From contig NW_026515416.1 in assembly GCF_014898815.1 (NCBI RefSeq), positions 992,001 to 1,056,000 on the forward strand: a DNA stretch of 64,000 nucleotides, read 5' to 3'. Position numbers and translations under genes: made by a program. Origin of the DNA: Panonychus citri (Eukaryota > Arthropoda > Arachnida > Trombidiformes > Tetranychidae). A model generated the notes under the pieces. It did no database searches. It had not been told where the DNA came from and worked only from the letters and a program-made list of their open reading frames with translations. Positions 38,101 through 50,600 of this stretch are shown here, piece by piece (positions within the stretch are counted from its first letter, which is position 1; each line of letters opens with the position of its first letter).

Positions 38101-41100
38101 TGATGAGAAAGGTGAGACATACAAAGCACCTTAACAAGCCTCTCATAGTGAGATGGATAAGAAAACAACAAGATTATGTTAACTTGATCATCATCTTCTT
38201 CTCATCATCATCATCATCGTCATGATAATACCCTATTCTTAAAGGTGTTTAATTATACACAGACTTAATGTTGATGTTGATGGTTAAAGACGATGACGAT
38301 GATGATGATGATGATGGGAAGAGGATGATATTAAAGGCTTTTTTACCTTCATCTTTGTTTTTTGTCAAGTTTAGGTTGTGTTTGTGAGGTGGATGAATAA
38401 AAGTGGGTGGCAAGGAGTAGATGATGATGATGATGATTACAATGGGATGATTATGATGATAAGGATGATGATACAAGGCTAAGGTGAGTCGGAAGGAATG
38501 TATTGGTGGTCTCCCATCAAATTATATGCTTTTGATACTTTAACTACTGTTTAAGATGAAGATGAAGATGATGAGGTAAAAATCAAGGTTCTTATGTTCA
38601 TATGTACAAATGTAAACGTTGAAATGGTTTCTTAATATTTACCTCGTTTCATGATGATCTTCATCATCTTCATCTGATTACGGGGATATTTTGGTCTCTC
38701 TCTCTCTCTCTTCATCTTTTTTTTGCTTGGAAAACTTGATGTTACAATGATGATGATAATAATAGTTAGGTAATTGAAAATGATGTTGATGATAATGATA
38801 ATAACAATAATAATGTTAATCAAAAGTAATAATCGTTGGGACACACGCATCAATTATATTGCCATCAGTTTTGTAACGATGAAACATTTTTCACTCTATT
38901 ATTACAATCATCATTGACGACCTTTTCTTCATCATCATCTTCATCTTCATCGTTTTTTTATTTACTCAGCATCTTCTTTTCCCTTTCTCACTTAGTATCA
39001 TCCTCATCTCTCTCTCTCTCTCTCTCTCTCTCGTCAGGAAACTCAATCGAGAAGAGGAACCGAACCTAATTGTTAAATTATGGTTTCAATTTGGATTCAG
39101 CTTCTTCTCATCATCTTCATCTTCATCTCTCTCTCTCTCTCTCTCTCTCGTTCTCTTCATCGTCTGAATGATATTTTCCCTTATCTTTTATCATTGGAAA
39201 TTCTTGCTCTCTCTCCTTATCTTCATCTTCATCTTCATTTACTAGATATCTTTAGGATCGTTTTGTAATTTCTCATTGAGAATCAATGACAAATCTGATT
39301 GTTGTTTAACTTTATTCTCGTTAGTTAGTTAGTGATTAGTTAATTTGAATACATCCATAGCAATTTGTGAACATTTTGATGCTAATTAGGATATTGATTA
39401 TTATAAATATATATTGATAATGATGATTAATAGGCTGATATAATATTAGGTGAGTGTTATAATGTTTCGTAACGAAACCGAATCAATCGTTTAAATTAAA
39501 CACTAATCAAGGTAAGTTTTTGTTTTAACAGTTAACAACATAAATAAGGTATAATTAAATACTATCAACTAATTGTGCGACGAAAAATTTGTGAAAACTT
39601 TTACCAATCATAACTAATCAACTAATCAATTATCGCTAATCATGAGTTTTCATGTCAACCAGAAACACCCAGAAAAAAAAACCAGAATCAAATATTGAAT
39701 AAAAGTGATAATGTTAATCATTCACCTAATCATTTACTTATTAAATTGTCAACAATTAAATCAAATCAACAAAGCGAAAGGATAACAAATAACATTGGAG
39801 AAACTGAGAGAGAGAGAGAGAAAAACTTTTTTCTACTTCGTTAGAACTTTTTTTTCTGCTCTCAATCTGAACGATAAATCGTTGGAGATTTAACATAAAT
39901 TACGATCATGTAATTAAAGATATTAATCAAACAATTAATCAACTAAATGATGATAAGAATTTAAAGATTACGAAGGTTAAATATTTACTTTTAATTGAAA
40001 TTATATTTGATGAGATTTAATTGTAATGAGATGATGAGATTACCCACAGGAATCGACATTATTATTAACTAAAGGAAAAATGATTTAAACTAATCAACAA
40101 ATTGTTGGATAGTTAGTTAATTGTTAATCACCTTGAAGCTGCAAATCAATTGGTTTGTGTGTTTTTTTTAGTCAACAGGTAAAATTACAGGTAAATTTGT
40201 ATCATATAATATTTTGGTTGGTTGATTCAGTTAGACTGAAAGTTAATTGTCACTTAAATTGTTCAACAATTTGTTGATTGTAAATCTCTCAGGTTTGATT
40301 ATCTTTGTATGTGTGTCCTTTTAATCAATGATAATCAAATTATTAACGCTACATCAAGATTGATCCTTAATCATTGCGAACCATAATTCACCTAGAAAAA
40401 CATTAAGATGATAATCACAATTAATCTTGTTGATTAATTTTCTTGATTGTTTACTTTTCGTTGTCTCAACAATTTATTACCATTTAGTTTTAGTTACCTT
40501 ACTTTTAAGGTGAAACTGTGTTCTGATTATCGTTTATTTGATTACAATCAATTAATTTAGTTAATTTGATTCCTCTCAATCTTTAATCATCAATTGAGAA
40601 TCAGTTTGGCTTGTTAATTGTTGGTGTTGATTGTGATTCTTGTTTGATTGTTATCGCTCTTATATTATATGTTTAATTTTGCTTCTTGGTGAAAAAATAT
40701 TTATAACAATTTAGTTTAATTGTCTGAATTTTGTTATACACGCAAAGGTTAATTATCTTTACTACAATTGAATTTGTTAATTAACTTGATTAAGAAAATT
40801 ATTTTTCTCTTCTTCATTTTCTGTTAATGTTAATTCAATTGTTAACGTCTCGATTTTAATAGTTACATTCTTGCAAATTGTTGGGCTTATTATTACAATT
40901 AACTTGTTGATTGTTGCCAGAATTTGATTATTCATCATTTACTATTATCACTGATCAATTTAAATATTGTTAATGATAACAATTTAAACTCTAATCTAAT
41001 AGGAAACTATTAACATCCACTCGTTGAAAGTTTGAAAGTTTTTTTTTCAATTTCAATTTTGATTATCCAAATGATTAAGTTGATTGTTGATCTATTGTTA

Positions 41101-41430
41101 GATTAATTCATTGGGATAATAATGGTAACAATTAGCGGTTAATTATTAATAGTCAATCTTTTCAACTTAATTAAGGTGATATATTGAATTGGGAAATAGT
41201 TTTGTTGATTGTTACAATTAAATTAAATTAAATTACACATTTTGATTGTGAATGTGAAAGGTGAACAATTTATTATTAAACTTAATCGTTGTGTTTAATT
41301 AACTTCTAACTATGGTGATGATTTAATTTCAACTGTACAACAATTAACAAGTTTAATTGTGTATATATGTGTGTGTGTTTCTGTTAATTTAATTTAATCA
41401 TTTACAGGTAAATCACGAAGTTATATTATT

Positions 41431-41460
41431 GTTAATTAAGATACAAGTGTCTTAATTAAC
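41431..41460. repeat. 11-bp perfect inverted repeat, 8-nt spacer
   Basis: GTTAATTAAGA and TCTTAATTAAC. The arms contain the generic AATTAA word, so chance is plausible. Confidence 0.6.
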
Positions 41461-42242
41461 TTTTGTGGTTAATTTTTCCTTCTGTTGGTGTTAATTGTGT
41501 TTCTTACTTAATTTTCAATCTAAATTAATATCTAATTGTTTCCATAATAATGATGATTATTTGGTAACCATAATTAACTAACCAGGATTTTGTTTATCTG
41601 TCTTGTTGTTTTTTTTAATATAATAATTATCAAATTACAATTTAAATTTAAATTTGCTACTTTAATCATTGTAACCATTTGTTGTGTTAACCTTAATTAA
41701 CTTTTACTTATCATTAACTTTAATTGTGATAATAATAATAATTTGAATTGAATTTTGATTGATAAATCATTTGAAATTTTAGTTTTTCAAACTAATCAGA
41801 ATCATTTTAAACCTTGATTATTGGTTAATTAACATGTTACCTGATCATTTAGAATCACTAATTGATAAACTTTTTTTACTCTTTACCTAATCAACAATTT
41901 ATTACTTGATTTGAATAATCAAAGTCTCTCCATTAATTTTAAATTATATTGATTAGTGTTTGTTGTTGAATTAGTTAAATTTTTTTGTGTTCAAATGATT
42001 TAATTTTCGGGTTAATATTTTTTTCTCAACTCTGTTTATGCAAATTGTTAATTAATATCAATAATTTATCGCAATAATTAAAAGGTCAAATTTTTAATAT
42101 CAAGAGAAAAAAACTTTTCATTTCAATTTAATTGCTCGAATTGGAATCAATTTCATTTCGACTTCTCCAGATGAGCTTCAATATACCGATTCTTCATTCC
42201 AATAATTTCTAATCACTTGAAAATCAAATGTAATCAATCAAA

Positions 42243-42270
42243 AAAAAGTAAAAAGTAAAAAGTAAAAAGT
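42243..42270. repeat. (AAAAAGT)4 tandem repeat upstream of NOP16
   Basis: Four exact 7-bp units followed by a GC-richer stretch with CCAGATGGCGTCAC (about 42293-42306), all within 210 bp of the NOP16 ATG and therefore in its probable promoter. Confidence 0.85.
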
Positions 42271-42452
42271 CCCGTTCGACTTTTTCACTCACCAGATGGC
42301 GTCACTTTCTATGCCACATGTTTATGTCAACACATGTGATTGAATATTGAAAAAAATTTTCAACTGATTGTTTATGTTTTTAGTAAATTGATTAATTTAA
42401 TTGATTGATTTTCTTTTTTTTGATTAACTAGTTAATTAATTGTTCATCTAGA

Positions 42453-43374
42453 ATGGGTAAATCTTGTGGTGTTGCCAAACGAAGGAGAAAAAATGCCAAT
42501 CCAAGGTTTCATCATAAATCTAAATTTGCCAAAGATAAAAAGAAATTGATTCTTAGACAAAAAGTGAAAGAGTAAGTAAATTAATTGTTTTCTATTATTG
42601 TTTTTATAGTTTTTTTTCTGTGAATTTTTAAATTGATTGAATTTCTAATCTTGTCTTTTACCTTATTTGTTGTTTTTGTTCTGTCATAATTGTTTACACA
42701 GTCCTTTGGTTCGTCAAGGTTGGGATCTTAGTATAAGTAAAGCAAAAAATTTAAAGGAAATTGGAATAACTGATGATCCTAATAAAGTGATTCCAATTCC
42801 TAAACCAATCAAAGGATTATTAAAGCCTAAACAACCGCTGATTGTCAAGGTACCACCGATAAGTCAACCTAAAAGAAAAGAAGTTCTTGAGAAAATTGAA
42901 GAAAGGAGTAAACGTAAGAAACCACTCACCTTCCATTTTGGTCCTAATCTAGTTGGTTGGTTAACCGAAATGATGTCGAAACATGGAGATGATTATAAGG
43001 TATTGTCAATTGTCTTTCTCGAAAATATAAAACTAAATATTCTAAATTCTGTTCTGTTTTATGTATATATCATTCGATAGGCCATGGAAAGAGATCCTGA
43101 TAATCATTATCAACACTCAGCTGGTTTTATCCGACGGAAGATCAAACAATTCTTGACCAATCCCTTCACTGGTGAAGCTTATGACAAAGCCATGGAAAGT
43201 TTAGAAACTGATCTGTATTCTGATGATGATTCTAAGGATGAAACTGAAAAGACTGAACCAGAACAATTAGAAGAACCCGAGGGAAAAAAAGAAGAGGAAA
43301 AAGTAGCTACAGAGGAAATTACGAAAAAGAAAAAGGAAAAGGGAAAGAAAAAAAGTTCTAAGAAAAGCAACTGA
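42453..43374 (+). CDS. NOP16: Nucleolar protein 16 (60S ribosome biogenesis factor)
   Basis: Nucleolar factor of the Nop16 family, needed for maturation of large-subunit pre-ribosomes. Three exons: 42453-42571, 42702-42999 and 43081-43374; total 236 aa. Donors are GA|GTAAGT and AAG|GTATTG; acceptors TTACACAG and CGATAG. The join GA|T gives Asp (KVKDPLVRQGWD). Family landmarks: a Lys/Arg-rich N-terminal head, PLVRQGWD (compare IRHAWD in vertebrates), NLKEIGITDDPN, and the strongly conserved C-terminal MMSKHGDDYKAMERDPDNHY followed by RRKIKQF. It ends in an acidic then Lys-rich tail longer than in human NOP16 (178 aa), typical of nucleolar proteins. AATAAA signals occur at 43436 and 43640. Confidence 0.93.
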
Positions 43375-43435
43375 TCTTAAATTCGTTGAATTAAGACAAT
43401 CGTTAAATGGTAACCCATTTCATCAAAATCTTTTC

Positions 43436-43645
43436 AATAAATTGTCAAAATTTAAATTCTCTTGTAATTAATTGCAATCAAAGTTTGTTAATCTAATCAT
43501 TCATTTGTAAATATCAAAGACAATTTGATGCTATTAACCTGAGAATTGGTTCCATTCAAGTGATCTATTATGGATGACAATATGTACCATTGTATTTTCT
43601 GATTGTAAATAACGGTATTAAGTCGTGGATTGATTAACAAATAAA
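43436..43645 (+). terminator. Candidate polyadenylation signals for NOP16
   Basis: AATAAA at 43436-43441 and at 43640-43645, both in the 606-bp gap before TRMT1. Which one is used cannot be told from sequence. Confidence 0.45.
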
Positions 43646-43980
43646 ATTACTAATTAATTAATCAAAATTATAAATTTTTCTCAGTCAACTTTTATTCCGC
43701 AACAATAGATGGAGCCACTAAACGAACATGTGATCGGATTAATTTTTGAATTTTTTGTTTACATTTTTGTTTAATTCTGATGATTTACTTTTAATTGTTA
43801 CAATTATTGTTAATTTTTTAATTTATCGGCCGAACAATTAGCTGATAGCATCACTAATCATCTAGAGATATTGTTTTAATAGTCTTTCGATTGTGTAAAA
43901 GTAACTTTTGTTTCGTTAAACTTATTGTTGTTCACATTTTGATTGTGTTGACTTGTTGATCCATTTAAATTGGTTAATTA

Positions 43981-46357
43981 ATGATGACTAACATCAAAGT
44001 TAATCAAATCAAAGAGGGTAAAGCATTAATTGAAAGTTCATCTGATGTCTTTTACAATCCAGTTCAAGAATTTAATCGTGATTTAAGGTTTGCTTAATCG
44101 TTTTGTGTACAATTAAAAATTTCCCTTTCAATTATTGGAAATGATGACTGATTGTTTTTTCTTTTCTCTTCTTCTAATTAGCTTAATTGTTCTGGACACT
44201 TACCTGAAAAACAAACTCTGGGAAAAGGGTCACAAAAAGCCAGTTGAAAGTAACTTCAAGATTTGTGAAGCTTTAAGTGCCACCGGATTGCGGAGTATAA
44301 GATATGCACTGGAATTGGAGAATCACAATTGTATTAGAAAATTTATTGCCAATGATCTGTCAACACGAGCAGTTGAACTGATGAATAAAAATATCAAATC
44401 AAATGGTTGTGATAAACTAATTGAGACAACAAACGAAGATGCTTGGTAAGTATTAAGATAATTTCTCAATATCAATGGAAGAAGAAGGAACAAAAAACCA
44501 ATTCGAAGAAAAAAAACTCTCATTACTTTTACAGTCTTTTACTCTACAAATGTCGGCAACATTCCGAAAGATTTTTGGCCATTGACATCGATCCGTACGG
44601 AAGTGGAGCTCCTTTTATCGATTCTTCCGTCCAAGCGCTGGCCGACGGTGGACTTTTAATGATCACATGTACCGATGTCGCGATACTTTGTGGTAACGCA
44701 AGCGAAACTTGTTACGCCAAATACGGTTCCATGTCCCTGCGATTGGAATCTTGTCATGAAATGGTTCGTTGAAAACTCTAATCGGCCTTAATCTCCATCC
44801 TTCAATATCCTTTGATCCCTTCCATTAATCTTTACTCCTTCTTTTCTTAGGCTTTAAGGATTGTACTCAATTCAATCAACTCATCGGCTTCACGTTATGG
44901 CAAATACATTGTACCTTTACTGTCCGTTAGTGTTGATTTTTACGTTCGGCTTTTCGTTCAAGTCTTTTATGGACCTGGTCAAGCAAAGATGAGTGCAAGG
45001 TAAATGATGATTAAGAAGGAAGATAAATCAAGTTGACTAATTAAGTCACCTGAATGATTTCCGTTCGTTATCAAGTCCTTAATATGAGAGCCATTTTCAT
45101 TTCCTTCTCAACGCCTCGTTGTGTCTTATTGCCCTTAAATCATTTTAAATTAATCTCTCACACAATCAACTCATTAAGAAAAAAAAAGTCCATTGTATCC
45201 AATTTGATTATCGTGTTAATCATTTTGCTAATTAATCTTTTACCAATGTAAACGGAACACATATTGGAAAAGGAAATTAATATTTAACATGGTCAACCCT
45301 TTTTTTTCACACATACGATTGTTAAACAATAATCACTAAATTGTGAATAATTTTTACTAATTGTTGCTAATTGTATTTTATCCCAGTAAAACAGGAATGG
45401 TTTTCAATTGTAATGGTTGTGAATCGTTTACCACACAACGACTTGGTAATGTTACCTTGAAGAATCCTAAATCAGATAAGTAAGTCGATAATTAAACTAT
45501 TCTTACTCAATGTTTATCAAATTACAATAACGATGTTTTTTTTTAATTGTTATTACTCTTTCTCTTCCCATTTATGGTTTAGTGTTGCCGTACGATATAA
45601 ATTTACACCCTGTACAGGACCACCGATTGACGAAAGATGTAAATTCTGTGATCATCATCATATAATTGGTGGACCCATTTGGTTGGACTCGATTCATGAT
45701 AAATCATTTATATCACTAGTCAAGAATCGTTTAGATGAAATTGAATCAGGAAACATGAAATTGAAAACCTTGAAAAGAATTGTCGGTTTAATTGAAGTGA
45801 TTAACGAAGAGTTAATCGATGTACCACTTTTCTATTCCTGTGATCAAATTTGTCGCATAATCAATTGTACTCCACCCAAATCGGAACTACTTCGATCAGC
45901 GCTTCTTAATTCTGGTTATCAAGTATCATCTTCCCATGCACATCGTTCATCATTTAAAACAAATGCTCCCAATCAATTTATTTGGGATATATTTAAATCG
46001 TGGGCATTAACTTTTACCGTTGGCGGTGAGACCATTAAAACAACCGATAAGATGAACGATAAAAGTGTAACCAAGAAAATTGTATCTTCACCAATTTTAT
46101 CAACAATATCATTTACCCTTCATCCCGATGCTAAGCCTCCCTCACGAGAGAAAGGTCTCCTTCGATATCAGCCCAATCCGTTACCATTTTGGGGACCCAA
46201 ATGTCGACCTGGCGAGAACAATTTAGAAGATGATAAAAGAATCAAAAATCAAGGGAAAAAGAAAAAGAAACTTGAAGATAACGTAACTTTAACCATGGAA
46301 AATGAGCAACAACAACAACAACAATTAACCGAACCACCAACAACTCAATTAACTTAA
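43981..46357 (+). CDS. TRMT1: tRNA (guanine26-N2)-dimethyltransferase
   Basis: SAM-dependent Trm1 family enzyme that makes m2,2G at tRNA position 26, in nucleus and mitochondria. Six exons: 43981-44087, 44182-44445, 44535-44763, 44851-44999, 45387-45479 and 45583-46357; all phases close to 538 aa. Motifs: KEGKALIESSSDVFYNPVQE and FNRDL at the N-terminus; SAM-binding EALSATGLRSIRYALE; AIDIDPYGSGAPFIDSSVQA containing the catalytic DPYG; ITCTDVAILCG; YGPGQAKMSASKTG; then a Cys-rich region (CNGCES, CKFCDHHH) and the Trm1 C-terminal SWALTFTV/FTLHPDAKPPSREKGLLRYQ block. The end is Lys- and Gln-rich. The extra CCCH zinc finger of vertebrate TRMT1 is not seen. Start: ATGATG is preceded by an AT-rich leader; the second Met is equally possible. 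Confidence 0.95.
45000..45386 (+). other. TRMT1 intron 4
   Basis: Donor GCAAG|GTAAAT and acceptor TATCCCAG; AT-rich, nothing else recognised. Confidence 0.85.
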
Positions 46358-47678
46358 TCTTCCACCACCTACATGATTAACCTTCAATAATTTATATCTT
46401 TATGACAGAGTAACGATAATAACGATGATTTTGTTTTCTCATTGTTATTAATTTGTGTTTAAAGTGTTCATTTAAACCATCTAATTGTCACTTCATCTTT
46501 TTTTTTCTCTCGCTCATTTTATCATCTCTATTTCACTAATGATTAATGATTAGTTAAATTGTCAACAATTACACAAACAATTGACAACAACTTATCGTAT
46601 ATTGTGTTGACAGTGAGAGATTTTCATTTTCACTTGAAAAGATTTTGTTACTTTTTTTTGTAATTATGTGAATTGACTTGACAATTAAGCAATTAACAAG
46701 TTTTCAATTAGTTAATCATATTACTATTACAACATTGGCTTTCGTTATTATCTTAGTTTAATCTGGTTAATTGAAAAAAAATTACTTTGATTGATAATAA
46801 TATTGTTGAAGAGTAAAAAACTAAATCTTATAATTTATCATGATCAAGATTTAAATTTAGTTATGCTAATATTTAAATTACAATTAAATGGTTGAGTGGG
46901 TGATTTAACTAAAAAATTTCATTGGATAATAATTAAACTGAAACTTGAAACACTATTTACAAATTGTTAAAAGTTAAATTGTTACTTTGAAATTAATAAC
47001 AAATCAACAAGTTGTTGTTTGAATTACAAGTTAATGTTAATCATCAAGAGGAATCAAGGAAATTCATTGATTGCTGATTATCCGTTTCGTAATTAAGTAC
47101 AACAATTAGAATTGGAAATTATGATAAAACAGAGAGAGAGAGAGGAAATTAATTCTAACTCTTGATTGAAAAGAAAAAAATTCGATCAATTGATAATTTC
47201 GGCGTTTCAACTTCGATTTGAAAAAAGTACTTTTTATAAGCCGAATTTCCAACGACTCACTTACTCATCATTCTCTCGATGACTCACTTTAAGTCGATTT
47301 ATGATGTAACTTGATGTCGACTAAAAGAGGGAAAAATGATAAAAGTGAGAGAAAAAGAAAGAGAATTCATTCGGCTGAGCCGAAGAATAGTAAATAAGCT
47401 GAGCCGTTTTCTTTTCTCTCATTGAGTTAACTCATCTATATTTGCTCCTTCTTTGTTGATGGTTATTTGTGGTTCTTTTTTTTGTTTTCATCTTTGATTG
47501 TGGTGTTAATTGTTAATTTTTTTTTCGATAATTGATTTGATTTTTACTAATTCATCTTCTTCTTTCTGATTGTCAACCATTTTATATGCTTCTACTGTTG
47601 AATCTATTTTACTTTTCTCTGTTTCTCTTAATCTAAAAACCAAAAAGGAAGAAGAACAAAAAATAGAATAGAAAAAAA
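46358..47678. other. TRMT1-CLASP intergenic region (TRMT1 3' UTR, CLASP promoter/5' UTR)
   Basis: No TOG-like coding sequence on either strand. A repeated pair GGCTGAGCCG / AGCTGAGCCG occurs near 47371-47406, and a pyrimidine-rich leader precedes the CLASP ATG. Confidence 0.6.
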
Positions 47679-50600
47679 TTGTTTACTATGTTTAAGACCA
47701 AACCCATTGGTTCGGCAGCTGCTGCTGGAGCCCTTGATGAGGACATGTTCTTAAAGGCTTTCGAAAATCCTCCCAAGGTCAATTTACCATCGGTCAGAGA
47801 TGCTGAACAAGAATTTCGTTCCATGTGTGAATTTTTATCCAATTCAAGTATTGATTGGCAACGAAGGGTTGACACTTTGAAACATTTTCGAGGCTCCATC
47901 AATGCTGGTATAATGGATTACAAGGAGATTGTGGATAGCCTGAAATTATGTGAATTACCCTTTCAAAATTGTGTTAAAGATTTAAGGAGTCAGGTCGTTC
48001 GGGAAGCTTGTATAACCATTGCTTTCATGTCCTTCAAGGTTGGATTAAAAGTGGCTCGATTTTGTGAAGCCTTGTTACCCACTCTGTTTAACCTGATACC
48101 CAATAGTGCCAAGATAATGTCCAGTTCAGCTTTGGTTTGCATTAGGTTAATCTTTCAATACACTAAATCAGCTCGTTTAATACCAATTGTAGCTTCTAAT
48201 TTAAATTCTAAATCAAGAGAAATTCGTAAAGCGTGTTGTGAATTTTTGGATGTCATTGTTCATACCTGGTCATCATCTACCCTAGAGAAACATATTCCCA
48301 TTCTTGTTGATGCAATTAAACGAGGAATCGCTGATGCCGATGCTGATGCCCGAAGATCAGCTCGTAAAGCTTTCTGGGGATTTGCTGAACATTTTAAAGA
48401 ACAATCTGAATCACTTTTAAATTCACTTGATCAAAGTAAACAAAAAGCTCTTTTCAGTGATCATCCATCAGTTAGTAATTCAAGTAGCACCAATTCATTG
48501 ATACAATCAGATTCTGGACACCATTCACTTCAGCCCATTAGATCAATTTACAGTTCAACCCGATCTCCAATGCCATTTGCATCAAGCAGCTCAGTTGAAA
48601 ATCTCAATCGCCCCATTACCAATATCTCCTCAATTAATCGTAATCGATCCGGAATACCAATATTTAACTCACCTAAACCCGATCCAGGTTGGTTAATCTT
48701 TTTAATTGAATTACTTTATCAAACAATCAAAATACAAATCTCTTGTTTCCAAGAAACAAATTTACTATTATTTACTCCATCATTCATTGCTCATACACAC
48801 ACACACGATTCACACTCCCTCTGTTTCATCATGAGCTTTAATTGTAGATCATCATGATCGTCATCACCATCAACTTTGATTTATTTTATTGCTAATTAAC
48901 TTTTGTTGTTGTTTTTTTTTATATTTTCAATTGTTAAATTATTAATTTGTATCTCTATTATTTATTTGTTTGTTAATTTTGATTTTCTTTTTCTCTTTTA
49001 CCTTTCAATTATTCAGTTTCCACTTCTGTACCCTACCCTCTCCGCACGACAAGTGCCATTGACGTGGGCGCAGCAAGGCGGGCAAGAGCTCGAGCTGCTA
49101 TTGCTGTCGCCAACGCCAGGTCCAATCATGTGTCTGGTGACTATTTGAGTAAGTTTTGATTATCATGATTATTATGATTTCAAATTCAAGAACAACCATT
49201 TTCTTGAATAGTCCAAAAATAGTCCATCAAATTTACATCTTTCTCTCTCTCTCTCTCTCTCACAAAACACTTATCACATCGCATCACAATTAAAATGCTT
49301 GATTACAAATAACATTTTCTCTTTCAACACTTACCAATCATATGTACCCACAAATAAACGCATCTTTATTCCCACTCTTATTCATCTATTTTTTCTTCTT
49401 CTTCCTCTTCTTCTTTCAGCTCGGTCTTCAGTTAAAAGGACACCATCAACTCTCTCAAGTAAAACAAATGCATCTTATCAAGTGTCAACACCGGTAACGG
49501 TCACTTCACCTGAACGAGTTGCTCGTTCTAGAGCAAGAATGTCACAATCTCAGCCCACAAGTCGTTCAAATTCACCAAGTCGAACGGGATCTTCCAGTTC
49601 TCAGGTTGATTCTGGTTTAAGATCAAGACGACGCTCAGGTATTCCAGTATCTACAAGTCGTGATACAAGTCCAACTCGTCCAGCGATCACCAGTTACGCA
49701 GCAATGGAACGTCGTCTTAGCAATAGTTCAACACGTTCCAAGATAATAACAAATAGTAACAATATAGCAACTCCAACCACCGCCACAACTACAATTGGTC
49801 AAACTGAGAATACAAAAGTAAACTCTAAACAATTAATGGCCGAGAAAATATTACAACAAAGTCACGAAGCTGAAGCAGCCATGGCCAGTGCTCTAAGAAC
49901 CACCAATCCAATTCTTCCAAGGCATCGATATGGATTCGATGACCATTCAGACGAAAGTGAAACTTCAAGCGTATGTTCTGACCGATCATTTGGAGGCAGA
50001 AATATTGAGGTTAGTTAACAGAATAGAGAGAGAGAGAGAGAATTGATCTTGAGAAGAGAGAAAATAACAAAAAATAATCATCACGATAATGATCTTGTTC
50101 AGCAAGTTTGTTTCTCTTATTTTTTTTCTTATAAAATCAATTTGTTTTCTCACACACTTTTCATTATCTTCTTCCATCATCATGATCGTCATCATTTTTC
50201 CTTCTTATTGTATGATTATTAATTTTTCTCATTCACACTTAACATTTACTCAATACCCTGTTGATTTCTAACCTTTTTCTCTTCCAATATAAACAGGATG
50301 TATCCGAAATAATCAGGAATCTTTCAAGTGCCCATTGGTCAGATAGGAAGGAGGGTCTTCTTGGTTTACAATTTTTCCTCCGCCATTCAACTCGATCACT
50401 ACACACCTATGAGCTGAAAAGAGTCACCGATATATTTACCAAGATGCTTTTAGATCCACATACTAAGGTAAATTTAAAACGAAAAGAAAAAGGAAAACAT
50501 GATTAACTAATGCATATCAAGTTAATTAAAATGAGACTAATTGATTATTATTATGATTGTTTATTATTTTTTTTTCTCTCTCTCAATAATTAGACGTTTA

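Larger units (their letters stand above)
32310..42452. other. Gene-free stretch between Pax3/7 and NOP16
   Basis: Ten kilobases with no supportable gene on either strand. Contains the presumed Pax promoter on its left side, many ATC/GAT and TC/GA microsatellites (for example 34523-34560 and 39007-39031), a 9-bp GC-rich inverted repeat at 35142-35184, an isolated less AT-rich island near 37655-37745 and an 11-bp inverted repeat at 41431-41460. ORFs here are repeat translations. Confidence 0.6.

Noticed and set aside
43179..43370. Phe/Ser-rich antisense frame
   Set aside because: Complement of the Lys/Glu-rich NOP16 tail.
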